This document shows positions 1 to 6,679 of a DNA stretch of 7,926 nt, in pieces. Source of the stretch: an uncultured Prevotella sp. (GTDB lineage Bacteria; Bacteroidota; Bacteroidia; Bacteroidales; Bacteroidaceae). The stretch is from assembly GCA_900544825.1 (NCBI GenBank), contig UQWP01000102.1:1-7926 (forward strand), written 5' to 3'. A model generated the notes under the pieces. It did no database searches. It worked only from the letters and a program-made list of their open reading frames with translations, and was not told the DNA's origin. A program made the translations under genes and the position numbers. How positions within the stretch are numbered: the first letter of the stretch is position 1; every line of letters begins with the position of its first letter.

Positions 1-48
1 GCTCGTTAGGGACTTGCACCCATTAGACAACACACATGCTAGTCAAAC
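1..48. other. Left-edge stretch, no assignable gene
   Basis: No complete gene is visible here. On the plus strand one frame reads Ser-Leu-Gly-Thr-Cys-Thr-His and stops at TAG (24-26), which could be the tail of a gene or element outside the window. Seven codons are too few to identify it. The segment 37-44 is complementary to the loop of the terminator that follows. Confidence 0.2.
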
Positions 49-74
49 AAAAGAGATTATATTCCCGACTAGCA
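37..74. repeat. 8-bp inverted repeat, upstream flank versus terminator loop
   Basis: TGCTAGTC at 37-44 is the exact reverse complement of GACTAGCA at 67-74. The second copy fills eight of the nine loop bases of the 49-91 hairpin. The two pairings interleave in pseudoknot order, but the connecting stretches (four, one and zero bases) are too short for both full helices to form together. Competing folds or chance are more likely than a complete pseudoknot. Confidence 0.6.
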
Positions 75-91
75 GGAATATAATCTCTTTT
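49..91. terminator. Bidirectional intrinsic terminator
   Basis: A perfect 17-bp inverted repeat (49-65 with 75-91) encloses a 9-base loop. On the plus strand the 3' arm runs into T88-T93. On the minus strand the hairpin is followed by CTTTTGTTTG, so it can also stop transcription of the S9 peptidase gene, whose stop codon lies 45 bases to the right. The stem is AT-rich apart from two G:C pairs next to the loop and two further along. The hairpin is seen directly; its function is inferred from shape and position. Confidence 0.88.
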
Positions 92-135
92 TTATTTGAT
101 AGAGGCTGAAGCCGGCATTTCTGCCGAGACTTCAA

Positions 136-2736
136 CTACATTTTCTCCTCTCCATACATTTCTTTCCACCAGCTGCCATCATCCTGCAGCCACTTGGCAA
201 ACCAGGCGAAGATGGTGTTCTGCCACTTCAATCGCTTCTCGTAATCGATGATGTGGTGATCCTGACCATCTACCAGAACCATCGCCGTTGAACGGCCGAG
301 GAGCTTCAAAGCCGTATAGAGCTGGATGCTCTCTCCCACTGGCACATTGTTATCGGCTGTTCCGTGCACGAAGAGCAATGGAGTATGAATCTTGTCTGCA
401 TTGTAGAGCGGACTCTGATCTACGTAGAGATGCTTGTTGGTCCAAGGATACTCGTTTGCCATGGAAACCTCGCTGTAGCTGTAACCCCAATAGCCTTCGC
501 CCCAATAGCTGGTATGGTCGCTGATGCCGGCATGAGAAATGGCTGCGGCAAAGAGGTTGGTCTTGGTCTGGAGATACTGAGTCATGAAACCACCATAGCT
601 GGCGCCGATGCAACCTATCTTCTTGCGGTTTACGAAACTATGCTCATCGCAGAATGCCTGGGTGCTGGAGATAATATCCTCAGCCACTCCCTCGCCGGCA
701 GTATCCACATGGCGGGCAGAGAACTTCTGACCGAAACCGGTGGCTCCGCTTGGGTTCACAATCAGGACCACATAACCCATCGCAGCATAGACATGATGAG
801 GATAGCGGCTCTGGAACATACGGGTGGTAGGACTGCAACCGCCATAGTAGTTCACCACCATCGGATACTTCTTGGAAGCATCGAAATGAGGTGGCAGATA
901 GTAACGGCAGCAAAGGGTGTCGCCACGGGAATTCACGAAGTTCCAAGCCTTGCACTCGCCCAGCTCGATGTCTTTCAGCAGACGGGCACTGAGATCATCT
1001 ACGAGCAGCGACTTCTGCGCCTTGGTGCTCATCTTGTAGAGTCGGTCGGCATTGGAAGCGCTCTGTCCTGAGAACGCCATTTCCGGATCAGCCACTGCAA
1101 TGGAGAAGCTCTTGATGTTCTCCTCCGGAGTCTTGAGCAAGGTAAACTTGCCCGACTTAGGGTTCAGCTGGAAGAGATGCATGCAGTCTTTATCCTCGGC
1201 AGTGAAGTAGATGTTGCCATCTGCCTTACTCCAATCCACGCTCTGCACGTTAGGATTGAAATCCTTGGTCATCGGGCGCACCTTCTTATCCGCCAGGTTC
1301 ATCAGATAGAGTTGGGTGTCAACCATGCTAGGAATCTGTCCCTCCTCCACATTCTTTCCAATTCCATCGAAAGCCTCAGGCGAACCGGTAACAAGAATAC
1401 TCTTGCCGTCTGGCGAGAACTGGGCACTGTTCAGGAACTCTCCCTTCTCCACCAGAGTCTCAACACTCATATCGTTCAGATCGAGACGATAGAGGGAGTT
1501 GAGAGTAGTAGGACGCTTGGTAAGGCGCTCCTCGCTCTTGCCGATGAGCAGATAGCGGGAATCTGCGGAAATATCGTTGAGATAAACATTGTGGTAGCCG
1601 AAGGTAAGCGGCTGGAGAATACCTGAAGCCAGGTCAAACTTAGCCAGATAGCTGCGGGTTCTCCATCCTGGCTGACGGTCATCAGGTTCCTTTACATCAT
1701 AAACCTGAGGGTCTTTCTTTCTGCCTTCCTCATAGAGCGTATAGATGAGCGACTTCTCATCAGGAGTAAACTGGAACCATCCCTCCGGAATGTTTGCTGC
1801 CAATACCTCTCGCTCCATATTCATCGGATTGATGGTAATCAGCTGAACCTCGCCATCTGCCCTTCCTTCGCCGGCAATGGAACTGTCGCTCGCCTTCTCG
1901 GTAAAGTAGAGTTTGTTGGTGCGAGGCATCCATCTTACACTTTCTTCAAAAGAAGCAACCACCTTGTTGGTCTGGCTGTTTCTCAATTCATTGACGCTAT
2001 GGTTCTTGCCCTGTCGATCCACCCAAGTCTTGTGCACGATCATGAACTTGCCGTTTGGCGACATCTGAACGCTCGCATAGTTAGGCATACAGATTACATC
2101 GTATATATTAAAGGTACGCTTGGTGCTGGCTGAAGATTCGCCCACGCTCAGCTGCTTGCCATCAGCAGCAGTAACGCTGATCTTGAAATCCTGATCAGCT
2201 TTCTTTTCTGAAGAAGATGATTTTTCGGAAGCATTCTTCTCTGAAGCGGAAGCATTTGCTGATGAAGCGGTGAGGTACTTGATGACCACGGTATGGGTAG
2301 AAGGCATCAGGACAGTCTCCGCCTTATCGCCATTCACTTTCACCTGCTCACCATCCACAAAGAGACGATACAGCTTCAATCCCTTCACCTCGATGGTAGC
2401 CTGGGTACGGCTGGTATTCGATACGGTGAACGAAGCCAGATGGAGAGCATTCTGCTGCTTGCTATCAGCCAGGAGCTGGGAAGCAGCCACCTCCTTACCA
2501 TTATTCAATAAGGTAAACGAGAGCGGAGAGTCGAGCACACCCTCCATCGAGAATTTCTCACCCTTCACATTCACGCTATCCGCCATCCAGGGGGTAGCTA
2601 CAGGATAAGGACCTGCATGTTTCAGCTTCTGCACCTCGATGGTCTCGGCAAAGGCAGAAAGCGATGTTCCGAGCGAAGCACAGAGTGCCGCACTAAACGT
2701 AAGAGTCCGGAGGCTCATTTTAGTTGATTTCATCAT
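136..2736 (-). CDS. Secreted S9-family (prolyl oligopeptidase-type) serine peptidase
   Basis: Predicted exported serine peptidase of clan SC, family S9, which cleaves short peptides in the periplasm or at the cell surface. Residues 1-30 form a signal peptide with a hydrophobic core and an AFA|E cleavage site. Residues 31-155 are an unassigned beta-rich domain, followed by a Ser/Ala/Lys/Glu-rich linker (about 157-182). A beta-propeller (about 208-600) shows recurring SPNGK, SADSR and SPDGK turns. The C-terminal alpha/beta-hydrolase domain (about 600-866) has the oxyanion-side YYGG (630-633), NPSGATGFG, nucleophile Ser713 in GASYGG, Asp795 in HGTADNNVP, and His827 in QDHHI (His828 is adjacent). 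The full triad is present, so it is probably active. At 866 residues it is longer than the usual 650-750 of the family because of the N-terminal extension. Start ATG at 2736-2734 is followed at once by a second ATG; either is possible. Substrate specificity (DPP4-, DPP5- or acylaminoacyl-peptidase-like) cannot be set from this reading. Confidence 0.93.
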   Translation of the reverse strand: MMKSTKMSLRTLTFSAALCASLGTSLSAFAETIEVQKLKHAGPYPVATPWMADSVNVKGEKFSMEGVLDSPLSFTLLNNGKEVAASQLLADSKQQNALHLASFTVSNTSRTQATIEVKGLKLYRLFVDGEQVKVNGDKAETVLMPSTHTVVIKYLTASSANASASEKNASEKSSSSEKKADQDFKISVTAADGKQLSVGESSASTKRTFNIYDVICMPNYASVQMSPNGKFMIVHKTWVDRQGKNHSVNELRNSQTNKVVASFEESVRWMPRTNKLYFTEKASDSSIAGEGRADGEVQLITINPMNMEREVLAANIPEGWFQFTPDEKSLIYTLYEEGRKKDPQVYDVKEPDDRQPGWRTRSYLAKFDLASGILQPLTFGYHNVYLNDISADSRYLLIGKSEERLTKRPTTLNSLYRLDLNDMSVETLVEKGEFLNSAQFSPDGKSILVTGSPEAFDGIGKNVEEGQIPSMVDTQLYLMNLADKKVRPMTKDFNPNVQSVDWSKADGNIYFTAEDKDCMHLFQLNPKSGKFTLLKTPEENIKSFSIAVADPEMAFSGQSASNADRLYKMSTKAQKSLLVDDLSARLLKDIELGECKAWNFVNSRGDTLCCRYYLPPHFDASKKYPMVVNYYGGCSPTTRMFQSRYPHHVYAAMGYVVLIVNPSGATGFGQKFSARHVDTAGEGVAEDIISSTQAFCDEHSFVNRKKIGCIGASYGGFMTQYLQTKTNLFAAAISHAGISDHTSYWGEGYWGYSYSEVSMANEYPWTNKHLYVDQSPLYNADKIHTPLLFVHGTADNNVPVGESIQLYTALKLLGRSTAMVLVDGQDHHIIDYEKRLKWQNTIFAWFAKWLQDDGSWWKEMYGEEKM

Positions 2737-2767
2737 AACTGATTTATATTTTTATTCCGAATTTTCT

Positions 2768-2782
2768 ATTTCGCTGCGAAAT
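2768..2782. promoter_or_regulatory. Perfect 7+1+7 palindrome near the peptidase transcription start
   Basis: ATTTCGC, a central T, then GCGAAAT form a perfect 15-base dyad. It sits just downstream of the candidate minus-strand -7 element, so it would overlap the start site and first leader bases. It could be a repressor operator or a small leader hairpin. The symmetry is seen directly; any role is inference. Confidence 0.4.
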
Positions 2783-2784
2783 TA

Positions 2785-2792
2785 CAAAATAA
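2785..2792 (-). promoter_or_regulatory. Candidate -7 element of the S9 peptidase gene
   Basis: Read on the minus strand, 2792-2785 is TTATTTTG, one mismatch from the Bacteroidota -7 consensus TAnnTTTG. It lies about 50 bases upstream of the ATG, which would give a leader of roughly 40 bases. No convincing TTG -33 element lies 19-21 bases further upstream, so this is a weak call. Confidence 0.32.
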
Positions 2793-2878
2793 AGTTGAGA
2801 AAAACGAATGAATGACTTACATTTTATGCTTTTTGCAGGGTTTCTGATAAATTTATGTTATCTCAACGTTAAGGACGG

Positions 2879-2908
2879 CTTTCGGAAAGTTATTGTTGGG
2901 TTAAACCC
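2879..2908. promoter_or_regulatory. Two short dyads upstream of the outer-membrane protein promoter
   Basis: CTTTC-G-GAAAG (2879-2889) and GGGTT-A-AACCC (2898-2908) are two perfect 5+1+5 palindromes with centres 19 bases apart. They end 12 bases before the -33 element of the divergent outer-membrane protein gene, where activators often bind. The sequences of the two dyads differ, so they need not be sites for one protein. Five-base arms can arise by chance. Confidence 0.25.
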
Positions 2909-2920
2909 CTCCCGGTAGCA

Positions 2921-2950
2921 TTGTCAATCCAAAAGAATCTATTATCTTTG
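2921..2950 (+). promoter_or_regulatory. Bacteroidota sigma-ABfr-type promoter for the outer-membrane protein gene
   Basis: TTG at 2921-2923 is followed, after 19 bases, by TATCTTTG at 2943-2950, an exact match to TAnnTTTG. Transcription would start near 2956, leaving an A-rich leader of about 60 bases before the ATG at 3016. No Shine-Dalgarno sequence is seen, as is usual in this phylum. Confidence 0.72.
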
Positions 2951-3015
2951 CATCATCAAACAAACAAAAAGGCAAAAAGATAGTTAATAAACAAGGATAT
3001 TCAAACACGAAGAAT

Positions 3016-5256
3016 ATGAATAAGAAAAATATGATTTTGATGAGCACTCTGCTCGTCTGCTCGCTCGAAAGTTTCGCACAGAGCGATGCTGAGGTCACAG
3101 ATTCCCTCTGGAAGGATGTGGATCTCAACGCAGTTACCGTGGTTGCATCCAAACCACTGGTAAAGATGGAGACCGACAAGATGACCTACAACGTGCAGCA
3201 GGATGCTGACGCCAAGGCTTCTACCGTTCTCGACATGCTGCGCAAGGTGCCGATGGTTACCGTGGATGGACAGGATAACATTACCGTGAACGGTTCATCC
3301 AGTTTCAAGGTGTATGTGGACGGAAAACCCAACCCGATGTTCTCCGCCAACCCTTCGCAGATTTTCAAGGCAATGCCGGCAACCATGGTCAAGAACATTG
3401 AGGTAATCACCAATCCGGGAGCCAAGTATGATGCAGAAGGTACGGGAGGCGTACTCAACATTGTTCTCAACAAGCAAGCCGTGAACGGCGGCGGGGGCAA
3501 CGACCTCAGCAATGGCTATAATGGCAACATCAGCGCTGCTGCCGGCAACCAGACGCAGCGCATCTCCGCCTTCATCAGCGGTCAGCAGGGCAAGCTTACC
3601 TACAGTGCCAACGGAATGTACAATCATCAGCGTATGGATGGAACCATCATCTCCTTCGACCGAATCCAGAAAGATGGAAGCACGATGAACTACTATCAGA
3701 ATTCGGATATGAAACAGCCATTCTCCATGGGCAACATCAGTCTGAGCTACGAACTCGACTCGCTGAGCAACATCAGTGCCACGGCTGGTCTGACCACCTT
3801 CAGCCAGAAGATTACGGGGCACCCACTCACGAAGATGGCAGGCGGAATCTACGGCGAGGGATTCGAATACGGCAATGAGATGAAGCAGGATATGGGCAAC
3901 ACCTCCTTCAACGGAAGTCTCGATTATCAGCGATTCTTCAACAAGGAGCGCACGAACTATCTCATCCTCAGCTATCTCTTCAGCACCAACCCTTCTCACA
4001 CCGACAACTATACGTTCTACGACAATATCAATCATGTGACGGCTCTCCAGCTCAACGACCAGCTCTCGAAGAGCAAGACACGCGGAACGGAACATACTTT
4101 CCAAGCAGACTTCACCCATTCGCTCAGCGCCACCCAACGTCTGAACTTCGGAGCCAAGTATATTGCCCGCATCAACAAGAGCGATTCCCGCTACTACGAC
4201 GTGGCTGCAGACAAAAGCGAAACGCTGAATCCTGCCAACAGTATGGAGTATAAGAACACCCAGAACATCCTGGCTGCCTATGCTGAATGGAAAGGAAACT
4301 TCGGAAAGATAGGAACCATGCTGGGAACCCGATACGAACAGACCTGGGAGAAAGTGAAATTCGAGCAGGGCAAGGGCGACAACTTCGACAAGAACTACGG
4401 TAACCTCGTGCCGAGCGCCAGCCTCTCCTACAGCATCGCTCCTGGAATGAATCTCGGTGTGAACTACAGCATGAGAATCACCCGTCCGGGAATCACCTAT
4501 CTCAACCCGTATGTAGATCGCAGCAATCCTACAGCCATCAGCTATGGTAATACAGACCTCGACGTGGTGAAGTCGCATCAGTTGAACATGGTATTCAATT
4601 ATTACAACCCCAGATTCATCCTGAGCACGACCCTGGGTTATGGATTCTGCAACAACCAGATAGAGCAGTATTCGTTCATCGATGCAGACAACCTGCTCAA
4701 CACCACCTACGGCAATGTTTCGAAGACTCGCAACGCCAGTCTGAATGTCTTTGCCAACTGGCTGGTGTTCAAGAAGACGAGATTGATGCTGAACGAGAGT
4801 CTGAGCTACAACGATCTGCGCAGCGAAGTTCTGGAATGGAAGAACCATGGCTGGAACAGCAGTACGATGATCAATCTGCAACAGACTCTGCCTTGGGAGG
4901 TGCAATGGACAGCAGGAAGCATCATTCAGAGCAAGCAGCAAAACCTGCAGGGCTATCAGAGCGGAATGGCTTTCTTCTACTCCACCCTCTCCAAATCCAT
5001 CGTCAAGGATAAGCTGGATCTGAGTCTGATGTTCCTCACACCAACCGACGACAAGCTCAACATCAAGCAGAAGACCGTGGGTTCAGACTATGTGCAGAAT
5101 ATGACGGTGAAGGTGCCTCTGCGCCAGATCAGTCTCACCCTTACCTGGAAGTTCGGCAACACCAAGAAGCAATTCCAGCAGGCGAAATCCAACATCAAGA
5201 ACGATTTCCAGGAAGAAAAGCAGGGAATCCAGACGGGCGGAATGAGTGGAAACTAA
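3016..5256 (+). CDS. Outer-membrane beta-barrel protein, TonB-receptor-like (plug plus OMP_b-brl_3-type barrel)
   Basis: Predicted outer-membrane protein of the TonB-dependent-receptor-like type that Bacteroidota carry in many copies; the ligand is unknown. Residues 1-21 form a signal peptide ending SFA|Q. A TonB-box-like stretch (DLNAVTVVAS, 36-45) leads into a plug domain (about 46-153) with VLDMLRKVPMVTVDG, VYVDGKPNP, IEVITNPGAKYDAEGTGGVLNIVL, all typical of plugs. A glycine-rich turn (157-160) precedes the barrel (about 160-713), made of alternating amphipathic strands rich in aromatic residues and Asn. The last strand is SLTLTWKF (706-713), and a polar 33-residue tail follows. Many relatives begin with a CarboxypepD_reg-like domain; here there is no room for one between signal peptide and plug. 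No SusD-like lipoprotein gene is adjacent. Tandem TAA stops (5254-5259) end the gene. The divergent neighbour encodes a secreted peptidase, so uptake or sensing of peptides is one guess. Confidence 0.9.
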   Translation: MNKKNMILMSTLLVCSLESFAQSDAEVTDSLWKDVDLNAVTVVASKPLVKMETDKMTYNVQQDADAKASTVLDMLRKVPMVTVDGQDNITVNGSSSFKVYVDGKPNPMFSANPSQIFKAMPATMVKNIEVITNPGAKYDAEGTGGVLNIVLNKQAVNGGGGNDLSNGYNGNISAAAGNQTQRISAFISGQQGKLTYSANGMYNHQRMDGTIISFDRIQKDGSTMNYYQNSDMKQPFSMGNISLSYELDSLSNISATAGLTTFSQKITGHPLTKMAGGIYGEGFEYGNEMKQDMGNTSFNGSLDYQRFFNKERTNYLILSYLFSTNPSHTDNYTFYDNINHVTALQLNDQLSKSKTRGTEHTFQADFTHSLSATQRLNFGAKYIARINKSDSRYYDVAADKSETLNPANSMEYKNTQNILAAYAEWKGNFGKIGTMLGTRYEQTWEKVKFEQGKGDNFDKNYGNLVPSASLSYSIAPGMNLGVNYSMRITRPGITYLNPYVDRSNPTAISYGNTDLDVVKSHQLNMVFNYYNPRFILSTTLGYGFCNNQIEQYSFIDADNLLNTTYGNVSKTRNASLNVFANWLVFKKTRLMLNESLSYNDLRSEVLEWKNHGWNSSTMINLQQTLPWEVQWTAGSIIQSKQQNLQGYQSGMAFFYSTLSKSIVKDKLDLSLMFLTPTDDKLNIKQKTVGSDYVQNMTVKVPLRQISLTLTWKFGNTKKQFQQAKSNIKNDFQEEKQGIQTGGMSGN

Positions 5257-5309
5257 TAAGTCCAGGAGCCATCGGAAACATAGAATAAAATAAACAATAC
5301 TCTCTCTCG

Positions 5310-5354
5310 AACGAGTTGCAATGCACAAAAAAAGCATTCGCAACTCGTTTTTTT
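5310..5354 (+). terminator. Intrinsic terminator of the outer-membrane protein gene
   Basis: The 5' arm 5310-5324 pairs with 5334-5349 over 15 base pairs, with one bulged C at 5339. The loop is ACAAAAAAA, and the hairpin is followed by a T run (5348-5354). It lies 54 bases after the stop codon. On the minus strand there is no U tract after the hairpin, so it acts in one direction. Confidence 0.88.
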
Positions 5355-5364
5355 ATGCAATCTA

Positions 5365-5395
5365 TTGTCTATTTGATTTCTTTTTTGTACTTTTG
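5365..5395 (+). promoter_or_regulatory. Bacteroidota-type promoter for the sulfur amino-acid operon
   Basis: TTG at 5365-5367 is followed, after 20 bases, by TACTTTTG at 5388-5395, an exact TAnnTTTG match. It comes immediately after the preceding terminator, so the enzymes are transcribed separately from the outer-membrane protein gene. The predicted leader is about 25 bases, too short for a SAM or other riboswitch, so any methionine control would have to act at the promoter or elsewhere. Confidence 0.75.
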
Positions 5396-5426
5396 CAAAC
5401 AAAATATCACATAAAATAATAAAATA

Positions 5427-6617
5427 ATGAAGAAACAAACGCAAGCCATTCATTTGGAATACGAGCGCCGCGATGCTTACGATTCGCTGAGCGTTCCAGT
5501 ATATAACACCCTTGCCTACGAATTCGATAATGCTGCCGTCATGGCGGAAGCATTCACCGACAAGATCAAGGCTCCCGATTACTCCCGCGTGGAGAATCCT
5601 ACGGTGACCAACCTGGAGCGCCGAGTGGCAGCCCTCACCGATGCTGCCCACGCCACAGCCTTCAATTCGGGAATGGCGGCAATCAGCAATACTTTCATGT
5701 CCTTGGCTGCACAGGGCAAGAACATCGTTACCTCGAAGCATCTCTTCGGCAATACCTACGCTCTGCTCGTTGCTACCCTGCGCCGATTCGGCGTAAAGGT
5801 GCGTTTGCGCGACCTGACCAATATAGAGGAGGTGCGTGAAGCCATCGATGATGACACCTGCTGCGTCTTCCTGGAAATCCTGACCAACCCACAGTTGGAG
5901 GTTGCCGATCTGAAAGCCATCTCGGAAGTGGCTCACGAAAAGAATGTTCCGCTGGTAGTGGATTCTACCGTGATTCCTTTCACACAGTTCTCGGCTAAGA
6001 GTCTGGGAGTAGATATTGAAGTGGTTTCCAGCTCTAAATATGTAAGTGGCGGTGCTACTTCGCTCGGCGGTCTGGTCATCGACTACGGAACTCCTTACAA
6101 CGGCGATTTCGCCAAGCGTCTCTATGGCGAAATGCTCTTCAACTTCGGTGCCTATATGACTCCACAGGTAGCCTATATGCAGACCATCGGACTCGAAACA
6201 CTCGATGCGCGCTATCGTGTTCAGAGCGGCAATGCCCTGGAACTTGCCAAGAAACTGCGCACCCTGCCTCAGATTCAGTATGTAAACTATGTAGGTTTGG
6301 AGGATAATCCTTACCACGAGTTGGCGCAGCGCCAGTTTGGCAAGACGGCGGGAGCCATGATCTGCATTGATTTGGAAAGCAAGGAAGCCTGCTTCAGTTT
6401 CCTGAACAATCTGAAGCTCATCCATCGTGCCACCAATCTCTTCGACAACCGTTCGCTCGCCATTCATCCGGCAAGCACCATCTTCGGTGCATTCTCCGAG
6501 AACATGCGCAAGTCGATGGATGTAAAAGACACCACCATCCGCCTCAGCGTAGGTCTGGAGGATGTGGATGATCTCTTCGAAGACATCAAGCAGGCGGTTG
6601 AAGGAATTCAAAAATAG
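5427..6617 (+). CDS. PLP-dependent Cys/Met-metabolism enzyme, O-acetylhomoserine sulfhydrylase-like
   Basis: Cytosolic fold-type I PLP enzyme of the Cys/Met metabolism family (cystathionine gamma-synthase, gamma-lyase, O-acetylhomoserine sulfhydrylase, methionine gamma-lyase). The likely job is to make homocysteine from O-acetylhomoserine plus sulfide, or cystathionine if cysteine is used. Family landmarks are all visible: Tyr52 and Arg54 in DYSRVENPT (phosphate contact from the partner subunit), Ser81-Gly82-Met83, Asp179 in VVDS (pyridine nitrogen), Schiff-base Lys204 in SSSKYVSGG, and Arg372 in RLSVGLED (substrate carboxylate). The C-terminal NLKL...RSLAIHPAST run (328-351) is the style of sulfhydrylases. 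Differences are Phe107 in LFGNT, where many members have Tyr, and GGA after the lysine, where others have a GH. At 396 residues it matches cystathionine synthases and lyases and is shorter than typical sulfhydrylases (about 430). A promoter lies 32 bases upstream and a MalY-like gene follows. Family is sure; exact reaction is not. Confidence 0.92.
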   Translation: MKKQTQAIHLEYERRDAYDSLSVPVYNTLAYEFDNAAVMAEAFTDKIKAPDYSRVENPTVTNLERRVAALTDAAHATAFNSGMAAISNTFMSLAAQGKNIVTSKHLFGNTYALLVATLRRFGVKVRLRDLTNIEEVREAIDDDTCCVFLEILTNPQLEVADLKAISEVAHEKNVPLVVDSTVIPFTQFSAKSLGVDIEVVSSSKYVSGGATSLGGLVIDYGTPYNGDFAKRLYGEMLFNFGAYMTPQVAYMQTIGLETLDARYRVQSGNALELAKKLRTLPQIQYVNYVGLEDNPYHELAQRQFGKTAGAMICIDLESKEACFSFLNNLKLIHRATNLFDNRSLAIHPASTIFGAFSENMRKSMDVKDTTIRLSVGLEDVDDLFEDIKQAVEGIQK

Positions 6618-6650
6618 AATTTAATCGTTAGCATCAAAAAGGCTAATCAT

Positions 6651-6676
6651 AAAGTTCAAAGCTCAAAGTTCAAAGT
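6651..6676 (+). repeat. AAAGTTC heptamer tandem repeat in the intergenic leader
   Basis: AAAGTTC, AAAGCTC, AAAGTTC and a partial AAAGT follow one another directly, ending three bases before the ATG of the next gene. The second unit differs by one base. The array sits where the ribosome would load on the downstream gene, so a change in copy number could alter its translation. From memory, similar heptamers recur between genes in Bacteroidota; this was not checked. Confidence 0.7.
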
Positions 6677-6679
6677 AAA

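Noticed and set aside
364..1071. Open frame (235 codons) on the plus strand opposite the peptidase catalytic domain
   Set aside because: It overlaps the best-conserved part of the S9 domain, has no promoter or family signature, and is explained by the opposite strand's codon use.
3295..4941. Long open frame (548 codons) on the minus strand opposite the outer-membrane protein gene
   Set aside because: The plus strand holds a full plug and barrel with signal peptide, promoter and terminator. The opposite translation shows no family motif and looks like the mirror of the plus-strand codon bias.
5396..5426. Possible SAM or other methionine riboswitch before the sulfur amino-acid operon
   Set aside because: The predicted leader is about 25-30 AT-rich bases with no room for an aptamer.
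5253..6611. Long open frame (452 codons) on the minus strand opposite the sulfhydrylase-like gene
   Set aside because: All catalytic motifs of the PLP enzyme are on the plus strand. The minus frame starts inside the gene, runs through the plus-strand promoter and terminator, and has no recognisable domain.
6628..6646. Possible terminator or attenuator between the two PLP enzyme genes
   Set aside because: TTAGC and GCTAA make only a 5-bp stem and no T run follows, so read-through is expected.
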